Notes under the pieces: generated by a model
What the model saw: only the letters and a program-made list of their open reading frames with translations
What the model was told of the DNA's origin: nothing
The model's database searches: none
Virus record (IMG/VR): IMGVR_UViG_3300037346_000373
Coordinates: 1-27,887 of that record
Strand: one strand, 5' to 3'
DNA length: 27,887 nucleotides
From: a virus
Made by a program: the position numbers and the translations under genes
In this document: positions 1 to 6,947 of the stretch, piece by piece
How the letters are laid out: every line of letters starts with the position of its first letter
Numbering within the stretch: the stretch's first letter is position 1

Positions 1-2
1 CA

Positions 3-323
3 GTGTCTGCTGCAATTTGCGCGGAATGGCTAAAAGAAAAATTTACTCCTACTACATTTCCACCTGGTTATGTAGCACCAGCGCCTGGATACTCTGTATT
101 AGTTCCTGGTGATCCTAACACTCTTAAGAAAGATTTAGCAAAGGCATTCTTTATTGCCCAGTCTGAACTTAATCAAGAAACTGCGTTTAATGTTTTTATT
201 ACTGCTCTCATTTTAGCATACTCTGAACATCTTCTTAAAATAGCTGGGTTATACAATGGTTTAATACCAGCAACACCTAACCCAATACCTGGTCCACCAT
301 TCCCATATCTTGGGGTAATATAA
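3..323 (+). CDS. Partial or short protein of unknown function, probably virion-associated
   Basis: The frame is open from the left edge to a TAA at 321-323. A GTG at position 3 could be a start, but the gene more likely begins before the window, so I treat it as 5'-truncated. The visible 106 residues have an N-terminal part rich in Pro, Gly and Thr, a central helical stretch (about residues 42-82, with many Ala, Leu and Phe), and a Pro-rich C-terminus (PNPIPGPPFPY). I do not recognise a family. It is on the same strand as the baseplate genes and just upstream of them, so a structural or assembly role is possible but unproven. Confidence 0.55.
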   Translation: MSAAICAEWLKEKFTPTTFPPGYVAPAPGYSVLVPGDPNTLKKDLAKAFFIAQSELNQETAFNVFITALILAYSEHLLKIAGLYNGLIPATPNPIPGPPFPYLGVI

Positions 324-407
324 ATGAAACAAATATCTAGTGTATGGGTAAAATAATAAACTAGATGGCTAATATATAATCTATAGTTAACATCTTAACA
401 TAAAAAA

Positions 408-1565
408 ATGATAGAACAAGAAATTGTAATCCAAGTTGGAGAAAATCCATTTGACACAAAAAAAGTAAAAGTACAGGTACCGCATGGTACTAAAATAATG
501 TGCACAGAACCATACGCGCTAGAAGCTTTAGCCTTATATGGTTTAGGTGGTGACGCAGAAAATAGTATACGTTTATGTGATACTAAACAAACTCATATTG
601 CACAAGGTGAGATTGTATCAATCACAAAAAATAAAGCTGGTGATAAGGAAAGTGCTCTTATTGATATAGGTTCTAAATTTACTGCTTTTTGCTCTTTAGT
701 AAAAGAACATAAAGAAATTGTAGATCAAATACAAATAGGCATGACAATTGATGTTAAGGTTAGAACAGCAGCAAATGGTACAATCATGGCATCAATCTCT
801 GATGCATTAAATGAAGTTAAATTTAATGAAATCCTAAAGGCAATTGGAAACAAATCGGTTGGATTTACTGGTAAAATTACTGAACTTATTAACGGTGGTT
901 ATTGGGTTGAATTAGGTGGAGTTAAATGCTTTATGCCAGGTTCTCTTGCAGGATTAAATAAATTATGGAACTTTGAATCTATAGTAGGTAAAACATTAAT
1001 TGTTATGCCAGTGTCATATTCAAATGAAAAGAATACAATCATAGTTTCACATAGGGAATATCTTAGTACTCTTATACCTAACGCGGTTAATGATCTTAAT
1101 GAAAATATTAAAGATTCAGTTACAGGATTTGTTACAGGTACTACTAAATTTGGTATCTTTGCTGAATTTAATGAATGTTTAACTGGACTAATACCTAATA
1201 CTGAATTAGACGAAGAAACTTTACAAAAGTTTAATAAGAATGAAATTAATCCAGGTGATGAAATTGAATTTTGGGCAAAAGACATTATATCAGATAAGAA
1301 GATCATATTAAGTCAAAAAGGACCTAAGGAAGATATATGGGATGGTATTAATGAAAGATACAAACCAATGATGATTACAACTGGTATTGTTACTAAAATT
1401 ACAAAGTATGGTGCTTTTGTTGAATTAGAAAAAGGCATCAGTGGTCTTATACATAAAACTAAACTTAAAGATGTTTCTTTGGATAAAGGTGATAAAGTAA
1501 ACATTAGAATCCAAGGTGTTAATATATCAGAGAGAAAAATCGCAATGGCGCTGGCTGATAATTAA
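408..1565 (+). CDS. Ribosomal protein S1-like RNA-binding protein with four S1 domains
   Basis: The 385-residue product has four OB-fold S1 repeats, at about residues 66-132, 150-216, 236-304 and 322-383. Domains 3 and 4 are the clearest, with the S1 signature 'G.V...T.FG.F.E' followed by 'GLIP' or 'GLIH', and 'G..V...I' before the last strand (TKYGAFVEL, SGLIHKTKL, KGDKVNIRI). The N-terminal 60 residues are not an S1 domain and might bind the ribosome or a virion partner. Cellular bS1 of Bacteroidota has about six domains, so this is a shortened form. In the family, S1 holds mRNA on the 30S subunit and is most important where no Shine-Dalgarno pairing occurs. The start at 408 has a run of seven A just before it and no SD. 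A role in steering host ribosomes to phage mRNA is inferred; RNA protection, or a scaffold role like that of S1 in Q-beta replicase, is an alternative. Confidence 0.85.
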   Translation: MIEQEIVIQVGENPFDTKKVKVQVPHGTKIMCTEPYALEALALYGLGGDAENSIRLCDTKQTHIAQGEIVSITKNKAGDKESALIDIGSKFTAFCSLVKEHKEIVDQIQIGMTIDVKVRTAANGTIMASISDALNEVKFNEILKAIGNKSVGFTGKITELINGGYWVELGGVKCFMPGSLAGLNKLWNFESIVGKTLIVMPVSYSNEKNTIIVSHREYLSTLIPNAVNDLNENIKDSVTGFVTGTTKFGIFAEFNECLTGLIPNTELDEETLQKFNKNEINPGDEIEFWAKDIISDKKIILSQKGPKEDIWDGINERYKPMMITTGIVTKITKYGAFVELEKGISGLIHKTKLKDVSLDKGDKVNIRIQGVNISERKIAMALADN

Positions 1566-1597
1566 ACCAGAATATATAAAACAAATAATGATATTAA

Positions 1598-2899
1598 ATG
1601 TATTCCAATGAACAGCTTAATGCTATACACTTTTCAAAAATAGGATTTGCATTTGAATTTTTTGTTAAGGAAGAAATTAATTTAGCAAAAGAAAATATTG
1701 CTAATATATTAAACAAAAAGATTCGAGTTGAAGAAAAAATACACAGTGTTTTTTTACCAACATCAAGTGTGTTTAAAATAGAACATGATAATTCAGGGGA
1801 ACTTGGTATGATTAATCTCATAACAGGTTCCCTTCCTTTTGTTGAGGCTAAAATGGTTTTATCTAAAATGTTAAAATGGATTAAAGAAAACGGTTCTACT
1901 AATGATAGATGTACAATTCTGGTAAATGTTTCATTTGATAATAAAAAATTAGGTCCTAATGTAAACGTTTCAAAACTAGACATTGGTAAATTTGTTCTTA
2001 ATTTTAATGAAGACAAAGTATATGAATCTTTTCCTGATAGAAAAGATTCAGTTTATGCAAAGTCAATAAAATTTATACTACCCTTAGGAGGCATGACCCA
2101 GCAATCACCAAATAAGAATATATGGAAAAACTATATGTTTGTTAATGAAAATTACTATGGTGCTAACTTTACTAAGATATCTGATGGTTACGTTAAATTT
2201 AGATATTTAGGTGGAGCTAATTATGAAAAAAAATATTCTACTATATTAGAAATGATAGAACATTTTATTACATCATTATATGAAACATTAGATAACCCAA
2301 TATATTCAAAAGAAGATCTTGCTAAATTAAACGAAGTTTTAAATAAGCACAGAGATGTTTTACAAGCATATAAGACATATGAAAAGTTTAATAAGAAATT
2401 TCCAGAAATTTCCATAATGATCGATCTTAAAACAGCAAAACAAACAGTTGAAATGTACTATCCTAAGATAAGAGAACGTGTTTTTGATTTATTAACTAAA
2501 GCTGATATGAAATCAGGTTTAATTAACTATGATAGTGATTCAGGTAGAATACAAATTAAAGATGCTGATTTAAAAAGATGTTTTGAAATTTCAGGATTTG
2601 ATATTTTTCAATGTACAGTAAAAGGTAATATTAAAAATTGTGATATTTTTGATTCTGAAATCAATGATGCATTTGTTTTTGAGTCTAACTTATTTGGTGG
2701 TACTACTTGCAAAGATTGTAAGATTGAAAATTCATATATAAGTAGAAATGTAAATGTTGATAACTCATTTATATTTGGAAAGAAAGGCGTTTTTAGTGGT
2801 GACATGAGAGGTGGTGTTTTTAGAGAAGGTAGAGCAACCAAATTTGCAAACATTGCAAACAGTACTAAAGTTGTCGAAATAGAAAAAATTAAATTATAA
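1598..2899 (+). CDS. Degenerate amidoligase-fold protein with C-terminal beta-helix-like region
   Basis: The first 230 of 433 residues follow the layout of the putative amidoligase family (ATP-grasp-related COOH-NH2 ligases): an opening FAFEFF (17-22), a D.S turn near 64-66, a 'LITGSLPF.EA' segment (74-84), a 'C...VNVSF' strand (105-113) and an 'FRYLGG..YEKK' strand (201-212). Key residues look lost. The usual first Glu/Asp of the opening strand is Ala18, the Glu before 'LIT' is Asn73, and the His of the 'H.N.S' strand is Val109. This suggests a fold kept for structure rather than catalysis. Residues about 325-425 alternate short hydrophobic and polar strands (CDIFDSEI, NSFIFGKKGVF) in a way that suggests a solenoid or beta-helix. 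It lies between the S1-like gene and a probable neck/tail gene, with a 1-base gap to the next. I infer a virion role. The amidoligase relation is from motif memory, not a search. Confidence 0.7.
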   Translation: MYSNEQLNAIHFSKIGFAFEFFVKEEINLAKENIANILNKKIRVEEKIHSVFLPTSSVFKIEHDNSGELGMINLITGSLPFVEAKMVLSKMLKWIKENGSTNDRCTILVNVSFDNKKLGPNVNVSKLDIGKFVLNFNEDKVYESFPDRKDSVYAKSIKFILPLGGMTQQSPNKNIWKNYMFVNENYYGANFTKISDGYVKFRYLGGANYEKKYSTILEMIEHFITSLYETLDNPIYSKEDLAKLNEVLNKHRDVLQAYKTYEKFNKKFPEISIMIDLKTAKQTVEMYYPKIRERVFDLLTKADMKSGLINYDSDSGRIQIKDADLKRCFEISGFDIFQCTVKGNIKNCDIFDSEINDAFVFESNLFGGTTCKDCKIENSYISRNVNVDNSFIFGKKGVFSGDMRGGVFREGRATKFANIANSTKVVEIEKIKL

Positions 2900-2900
2900 T

Positions 2901-3743
2901 ATGGCATATGTTGATTGTAATAGCCCAGAATCACTAGCATGTTTAGATACATTAATTAAAGAGATTAATGATGAGTTAACTGTTGGTTGTCAGCTTCCGT
3001 TTACGGTTCCTAAAAAAGAATTGGCTAGAATTATCCAGAGATCCAAGGAGTATTTTTACAAAATATACGAGGACAGTGTTGAAGAAATGTATATTGCCCT
3101 TCCTGCTTCTGCGTGGAATAAGACTAGCTTTAAAAAAGGTATACTTGATGAAAATGAAGTATTATCAAAAACCAATGTAAATAGTACCAGAGGTATTGTA
3201 CCAATGCCATCTACTGTTTATTCTGTAAATAATGTATTTGAGGTGAATGGGTTCAGTGGTGAAGATGGCGGTTTTGGTACTAATTCATTTTCTGCTGGTG
3301 ATGTTGACTTCTCTATTGAAAAATTTATTTACTCTGATTCATACGGCGCGGGATTAGGTTCTGAAAACTTAATGGCTTATGTTATTAATTCAAGTTTCGT
3401 AGACATGACAAGACAGATATTACTTTCACAAATATCATATTCTTATAACCGTTTGACTAAAAAGTTTAGATTCCAAGGTGAACTTCCAAAAAGTGCATGT
3501 ATATTTCAGGTTTATAATACCATTCCTGACTGTGCATTATTTCAAGATGAAACCTTTATTAGATATTGTATTGCAAAAGCAAAAGTACAATTAGCAAGAA
3601 TCTTAGGTACATTTTCTTTTAATCTTCCAGGTAACATTACAATCAATTATGATATGATTGCATCTGAAGGTAAGGATGAATTAACAGCAATCGTTGAGGA
3701 AATTAAAGGAGATGAAGGCGTTGACTATTTTTATACAGGGTGA
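2901..3743 (+). CDS. Probable virion structural protein (neck/tail or baseplate), 280 aa
   Basis: A 280-residue acidic protein that starts one base after the preceding stop, so the two are probably translated together. The N-terminal quarter is helical and Cys-containing. The middle (about 95-175) is Gly/Ser-rich and probably beta. The C-terminal part (about 215-280) has a long amphipathic helix 'FIRYCIAKAKVQLARILGTF', then 'LPGNITINYDMIASEGKDEL' and an acidic helix. This 'A.AK..L.RI......P...I..D...EG..E' pattern is one I associate with structural proteins beside phage baseplate genes, but I cannot name the family. The poly-T stretch just after the stop (about 3744-3751) could help transcript termination, though no GC-rich stem precedes it. 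Confidence 0.6.
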   Translation: MAYVDCNSPESLACLDTLIKEINDELTVGCQLPFTVPKKELARIIQRSKEYFYKIYEDSVEEMYIALPASAWNKTSFKKGILDENEVLSKTNVNSTRGIVPMPSTVYSVNNVFEVNGFSGEDGGFGTNSFSAGDVDFSIEKFIYSDSYGAGLGSENLMAYVINSSFVDMTRQILLSQISYSYNRLTKKFRFQGELPKSACIFQVYNTIPDCALFQDETFIRYCIAKAKVQLARILGTFSFNLPGNITINYDMIASEGKDELTAIVEEIKGDEGVDYFYTG

Positions 3744-3781
3744 TTTTTTTTATTTTATAATCTAATTTACTACTTTTTAGC

Positions 3782-3810
3782 AGAGAATATATATTAAAAC
3801 AATATTCTCT
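3782..3810 (+). repeat. Perfect 9-bp inverted repeat abutting the gp25-like start codon
   Basis: AGAGAATAT (3782-3790) and ATATTCTCT (3802-3810) are exact reverse complements separated by 11 bases. The right arm ends on the base before the ATG at 3811. In RNA this would form a hairpin that presses against the initiation site. No U-tract follows, so it does not look like an intrinsic terminator. It could be a translational operator, an RNA-processing site or a DNA operator. Confidence 0.5.
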
Positions 3811-4176
3811 ATGTTAATTGATATTTATAGCAGAGGAGCAGAAGAAAATAAATTTGCGCCTAATATAATAGAAGTTACAGATTCACTTTCACAGTTGATC
3901 TTAAAGATTGAGAACGCTCTATTTACAAGGAAAGGTGATGTTCTTGGTGTACCTGATTTTGGGTGTAATTTAGATGACCTTATCTTTTCATTAGTACTTA
4001 ATGAATCAGTAATTCAGCAAAAAATTAATAGTCAAATCCAAGCATATTGTTTACTCAATAGTGATGCTAGATTTAACATTGATACTCGTGTATCATTTTT
4101 TGAAACTGCTGGAAGAAATGGTGCTCTCGTTGATATTTATGTCAATGAGACTAGAGTACTTGGAGCCTTATTTTAA
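3811..4176 (+). CDS. Baseplate wedge protein, gp25 / GPW family
   Basis: The product is 121 residues, the usual size for T4 gp25 and phage P2 W. The family hallmark is present: a helix 'SLSQLILKIENALFTRKGDV' (25-44), followed by 'GVPDFGCNLDDLIFS' (46-60), where 'P.FG..L.DL.F' is the most conserved part of GPW_gp25. T4 gp25 bridges the wedge proteins and the central tube/sheath initiation complex, and the same role is expected here. It is followed 20 bases later by the gp6-like gene, the classical partner in the wedge core. The start at 3811 is supported by the family N-terminal length. An inverted repeat sits directly against the start codon and may control its translation. Confidence 0.88.
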   Translation: MLIDIYSRGAEENKFAPNIIEVTDSLSQLILKIENALFTRKGDVLGVPDFGCNLDDLIFSLVLNESVIQQKINSQIQAYCLLNSDARFNIDTRVSFFETAGRNGALVDIYVNETRVLGALF

Positions 4177-4196
4177 AAATAAAAATATAAAGATAA

Positions 4197-6053
4197 ATGT
4201 CATTCTTTAGTAAAACAAGATTAAAAGCAAGCCAGCTGTTCTATGATGCATTTGAGTATCTACAGACTACATATGATCAAGCAGCTGAAGTATTTACACC
4301 AGCTTCACCATTTGGTCAATTATTAACTGTTGTTGCGAATTTAGGTGAAATGATTTTTTATTATATTGAATCTGTTGCGACAGAGCTTAATATTTTTAGA
4401 GCGAGAAATATAGAATCAATATATGGTCTTTCTAGATTAACTGGACATGACCCTACTCGTGGTATTTCAGCAAGAGGTATAATTGGTCTTAGGCTTAATA
4501 ATAACGCAGGAAATGCGTTCAGTGGGGATTATGTACAAATATTAAATGGTGCTACACTTGAAATTGGTAATAATAGCCTTTCTTATTTTTTAAGATTTGA
4601 TAGTGATTTTATTAGATTAGAAAAAACAAATAAAAACTGGATTAATGTTGAATTAATACAGGGAGAAATTGATAATCAATCATTTACGGGCGACGGACAA
4701 GCATTACAAAGTTATAACTTAACAACAAAAGAACCTACCGATCAATATATGGTAACTGTTAATATAGACGGACAAATGTGGAAGAAGGTTGATTCTTTAT
4801 ATGATATGGGACCTGGTGAAAAATCGTTTATGTGTAAAACTAGTGTAAATGGAGGATTAAGTATCTTTTTTGGAAACAATCAATTTGGATATCCACCACC
4901 ATTAGGATCACTCATTAGAGTTACTTATGTTAAAACTAGAGGAAATAGCGGTAATATAGGTGGTAAGAATCTTGATATTAAATTTAAAGATCCTGGTACA
5001 GATTTTCTAGGTGAACAGGTTGATCTTAATGAAATAATGTCATTAGATATTGTTAGAAATCCTAATTTTGGTTCTGATAGTGAAGATCCTGCATTTACCA
5101 GACTAATTGCACCATACCAAAGTAATTCATTTGTTTTAGCAAATCCTAACAATTATATTTACTACTTAAGTAAATATGATTTCTTTTCATTTATCAATGC
5201 GTATAATACAAAGGATGACCAATACATTAATGATGATAATATTATATACTTATTTTTAGTTCCTGATATTAATAAAAAAATAACAAGTGACAAAGATTAT
5301 TTTACAGTTGCTCTTGAAGAATTTACTTTAACCGAGGATGAAAAATCACAAGTAATAGAAATACTAAATCAAAGCGGTAGACAAGTGGTTACTGCTGAGG
5401 TTAGAATAGATGATCCTATTGTTAAAAAGTATGTTATAAATATTGTAATTAGATGGATTGAAGGGTATGATAAGGATGCATTAAGCGTTGCGATAAGAAA
5501 GACATTAAATGATTATTTCTTAACAGTTAATAGAAGAGATAGGGTACCTAGATCTGATTTAATTGCTATGATAGAAGATATTGAAGGTATTGACTCGGTT
5601 AACTTATTTTTTCTATCACAAGAAAATGAAGAAGCTATTAGAAATGGCTTTTATTTTGTACCAGTATATGGCATTGATCCAGCGACAGATCAAAAAACAC
5701 TAATTGAAAATAAAAAGATTATATTAGGACTAGATGAAGATCCTCAATTAGGGTTAGATGAATTTGGTGATATTGTAATTGGACCTAATGATATTGTTGT
5801 AATTAGAGGAGGATGGGAAGATCGTAATAAAACATATTATGAAGAAATTCCTGTTACTAATGGTATAGGTTCTCTTAATATTTTCTTTAAGACTATGGTT
5901 GAATCAAATCTATATAATAAAACACAACAGGAAAAATTTAATAATTTAAGACGTAATCGTGGCACTACTATAGCCACGGGTAATAATGCAAGATCTACTA
6001 ATACAGGTAGACTTATTGGTACCAGTACGCAACAGGTTATTAAAAATCAATAA
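4197..6053 (+). CDS. Baseplate wedge protein, gp6 / baseplate-J-like
   Basis: The product is 618 residues, close to the 660 of T4 gp6. The N-terminal helical region (about 1-75) contains 'FTPASPFGQLLTVVANLGEMIFYYIES' features (25-52), followed by 'RNIESIYGLSRLTGHDPTR', typical of gp6-like wedge proteins. The middle is beta-rich (75-260). The C-terminal half includes 'VKKYVINIVIRWIEGYDKDAL' and 'VPRSDLIAMIEDIEGIDSVNLFF', resembling the last domain of baseplate-J proteins. gp6 forms the inter-wedge ring that clamps the tail tube region, so this gene places the phage among contractile-tailed phages. The extreme C-terminus (about 585-618) is low-complexity, rich in Asn, Thr, Arg and Gly, and is probably flexible. 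It follows the gp25-like gene by 20 bases and precedes the transpeptidase-like gene by 8. Confidence 0.85.
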   Translation: MSFFSKTRLKASQLFYDAFEYLQTTYDQAAEVFTPASPFGQLLTVVANLGEMIFYYIESVATELNIFRARNIESIYGLSRLTGHDPTRGISARGIIGLRLNNNAGNAFSGDYVQILNGATLEIGNNSLSYFLRFDSDFIRLEKTNKNWINVELIQGEIDNQSFTGDGQALQSYNLTTKEPTDQYMVTVNIDGQMWKKVDSLYDMGPGEKSFMCKTSVNGGLSIFFGNNQFGYPPPLGSLIRVTYVKTRGNSGNIGGKNLDIKFKDPGTDFLGEQVDLNEIMSLDIVRNPNFGSDSEDPAFTRLIAPYQSNSFVLANPNNYIYYLSKYDFFSFINAYNTKDDQYINDDNIIYLFLVPDINKKITSDKDYFTVALEEFTLTEDEKSQVIEILNQSGRQVVTAEVRIDDPIVKKYVINIVIRWIEGYDKDALSVAIRKTLNDYFLTVNRRDRVPRSDLIAMIEDIEGIDSVNLFFLSQENEEAIRNGFYFVPVYGIDPATDQKTLIENKKIILGLDEDPQLGLDEFGDIVIGPNDIVVIRGGWEDRNKTYYEEIPVTNGIGSLNIFFKTMVESNLYNKTQQEKFNNLRRNRGTTIATGNNARSTNTGRLIGTSTQQVIKNQ

Positions 6054-6061
6054 AACAAAAA

Positions 6062-6655
6062 ATGAGCTGTTATACAAGAGAACAAATCGAAAATGCGGTA
6101 AAAGCAAAAGGCCATGCTTGGTTTGAAGGACAAAAAGACTTTGATGTTAATATAGTAGGGGTTAGAAATTCTGCTACAGAAAATAAAGTTACAAATGTTT
6201 TTGATGACTGTATTACATTATCCTATAAAGAAGGTGGTGTTTGGAAATTCCAGTGCTGGTCAGCAACCACTGATCCTGGTACTAAAGGTGTCAAAGAATA
6301 TCATAATGCTGCTGGTGTTGCTCGTTTGGTTGAAGGTCAATATAGAGGATCTCATACATTAGGTTTACATCAAGGTAAATATGAAGCACTTAAGCAACAA
6401 AAACCAGTTAAGGTTTATCGTGATGCAAATCGTGACGTGACCTATGATGAGACTAAAATTGCAGAAGGTATTTTTGGTATTAATATTCATAAGGCTGGTG
6501 TAGATTCAACATATGTTGAAAATTGGTCTGAAGGTTGTCAGGTATTTAAAAGGTCAGCTGACTTTGAATCATTTATGACTATTATAAGAAAAGCTGCTGC
6601 AATACATGGTAAATCTTTTACATATACCTTAATTGAATCGGCGGACATTAAGTAA
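6062..6655 (+). CDS. L,D-transpeptidase-like (YkuD-like) peptidoglycan enzyme
   Basis: A 197-residue protein carrying 'GINIHKAG' (139-146) and 'WSEGCQVF' (155-162). This H...SxGC arrangement is the active-site signature of the L,D-transpeptidase catalytic fold, with His143 and Cys159 as the likely pair. Upstream, 'VGVRN' (32-36), 'TTDPGTKG' (69-76) and 'LGLHQGKYEAL' (100-110) match a subgroup I recall from Bacteroidota and their phages. There is no signal peptide or transmembrane segment. Its place in the baseplate block suggests either a tail-associated enzyme that opens peptidoglycan during injection, comparable in role to T4 gp5 lysozyme, or an endolysin. Cleavage (L,D-carboxypeptidase or endopeptidase) is more useful to a phage than crosslinking, but the reaction cannot be read from sequence. 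Confidence 0.75.
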   Translation: MSCYTREQIENAVKAKGHAWFEGQKDFDVNIVGVRNSATENKVTNVFDDCITLSYKEGGVWKFQCWSATTDPGTKGVKEYHNAAGVARLVEGQYRGSHTLGLHQGKYEALKQQKPVKVYRDANRDVTYDETKIAEGIFGINIHKAGVDSTYVENWSEGCQVFKRSADFESFMTIIRKAAAIHGKSFTYTLIESADIK

Positions 6656-6676
6656 TAATTAAACTAAGAAGATATA

Positions 6677-6946
6677 ATGAACAATTTAACAGAAAAAAGA
6701 AAAGGCTTCCCTAGTTTGTATAAAGCTACATATGAAAGTGATTGGGAACTTAAAAATACTGGAAATGATTACTCTGAAAATTTAATGAGAAATACATTAT
6801 CTTCTTATATGTTTAGAAATGAAAGATTACAAGCCTTCATTAATAATCACTTGGGTCCTATTATGATATTTTATATTAATAAGGTAAAGTATTTGAGAAT
6901 TTATTATAACTTTGCTGTACCTAAAGACTATCAAAAAATAAATTAA
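6677..6946 (+). CDS. Small protein of unknown function, 89 aa
   Basis: An 89-residue basic, aromatic-rich protein (many Tyr, Phe, Lys and Asn) between the transpeptidase-like gene and the 1111-residue baseplate gene. Its stop is one base before the next ATG, which suggests translational coupling. No motif is recognised. The segment 'LGPIMIFYINKVKYLRIYYNF' (59-79) is hydrophobic and beta-like but carries two lysines, so it is not a convincing membrane helix. By position it could be a small wedge component, but nothing in the sequence proves this. Confidence 0.6.
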   Translation: MNNLTEKRKGFPSLYKATYESDWELKNTGNDYSENLMRNTLSSYMFRNERLQAFINNHLGPIMIFYINKVKYLRIYYNFAVPKDYQKIN

Positions 6947-6947
6947 C

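Noticed and set aside
324-356. Tiny open frame (10 codons) right after the first gene
   Set aside because: It is too short to support, has no motif, and its codon content is what random AT-rich sequence gives.
372-382. TATAAT-like promoter element before the S1-like gene
   Set aside because: No matching upstream element is found at a suitable distance, and TATAAT occurs often by chance in DNA of this composition. The flavobacterial TTG and TAnnTTTG pair is also absent.
899-1306. Open frame of 135 codons on the minus strand within the S1-like gene
   Set aside because: It is fully antisense to a gene with clear domains, lacks any recognisable motif, and similar antisense frames occur inside most genes here because the DNA is AT-rich with skewed codons.
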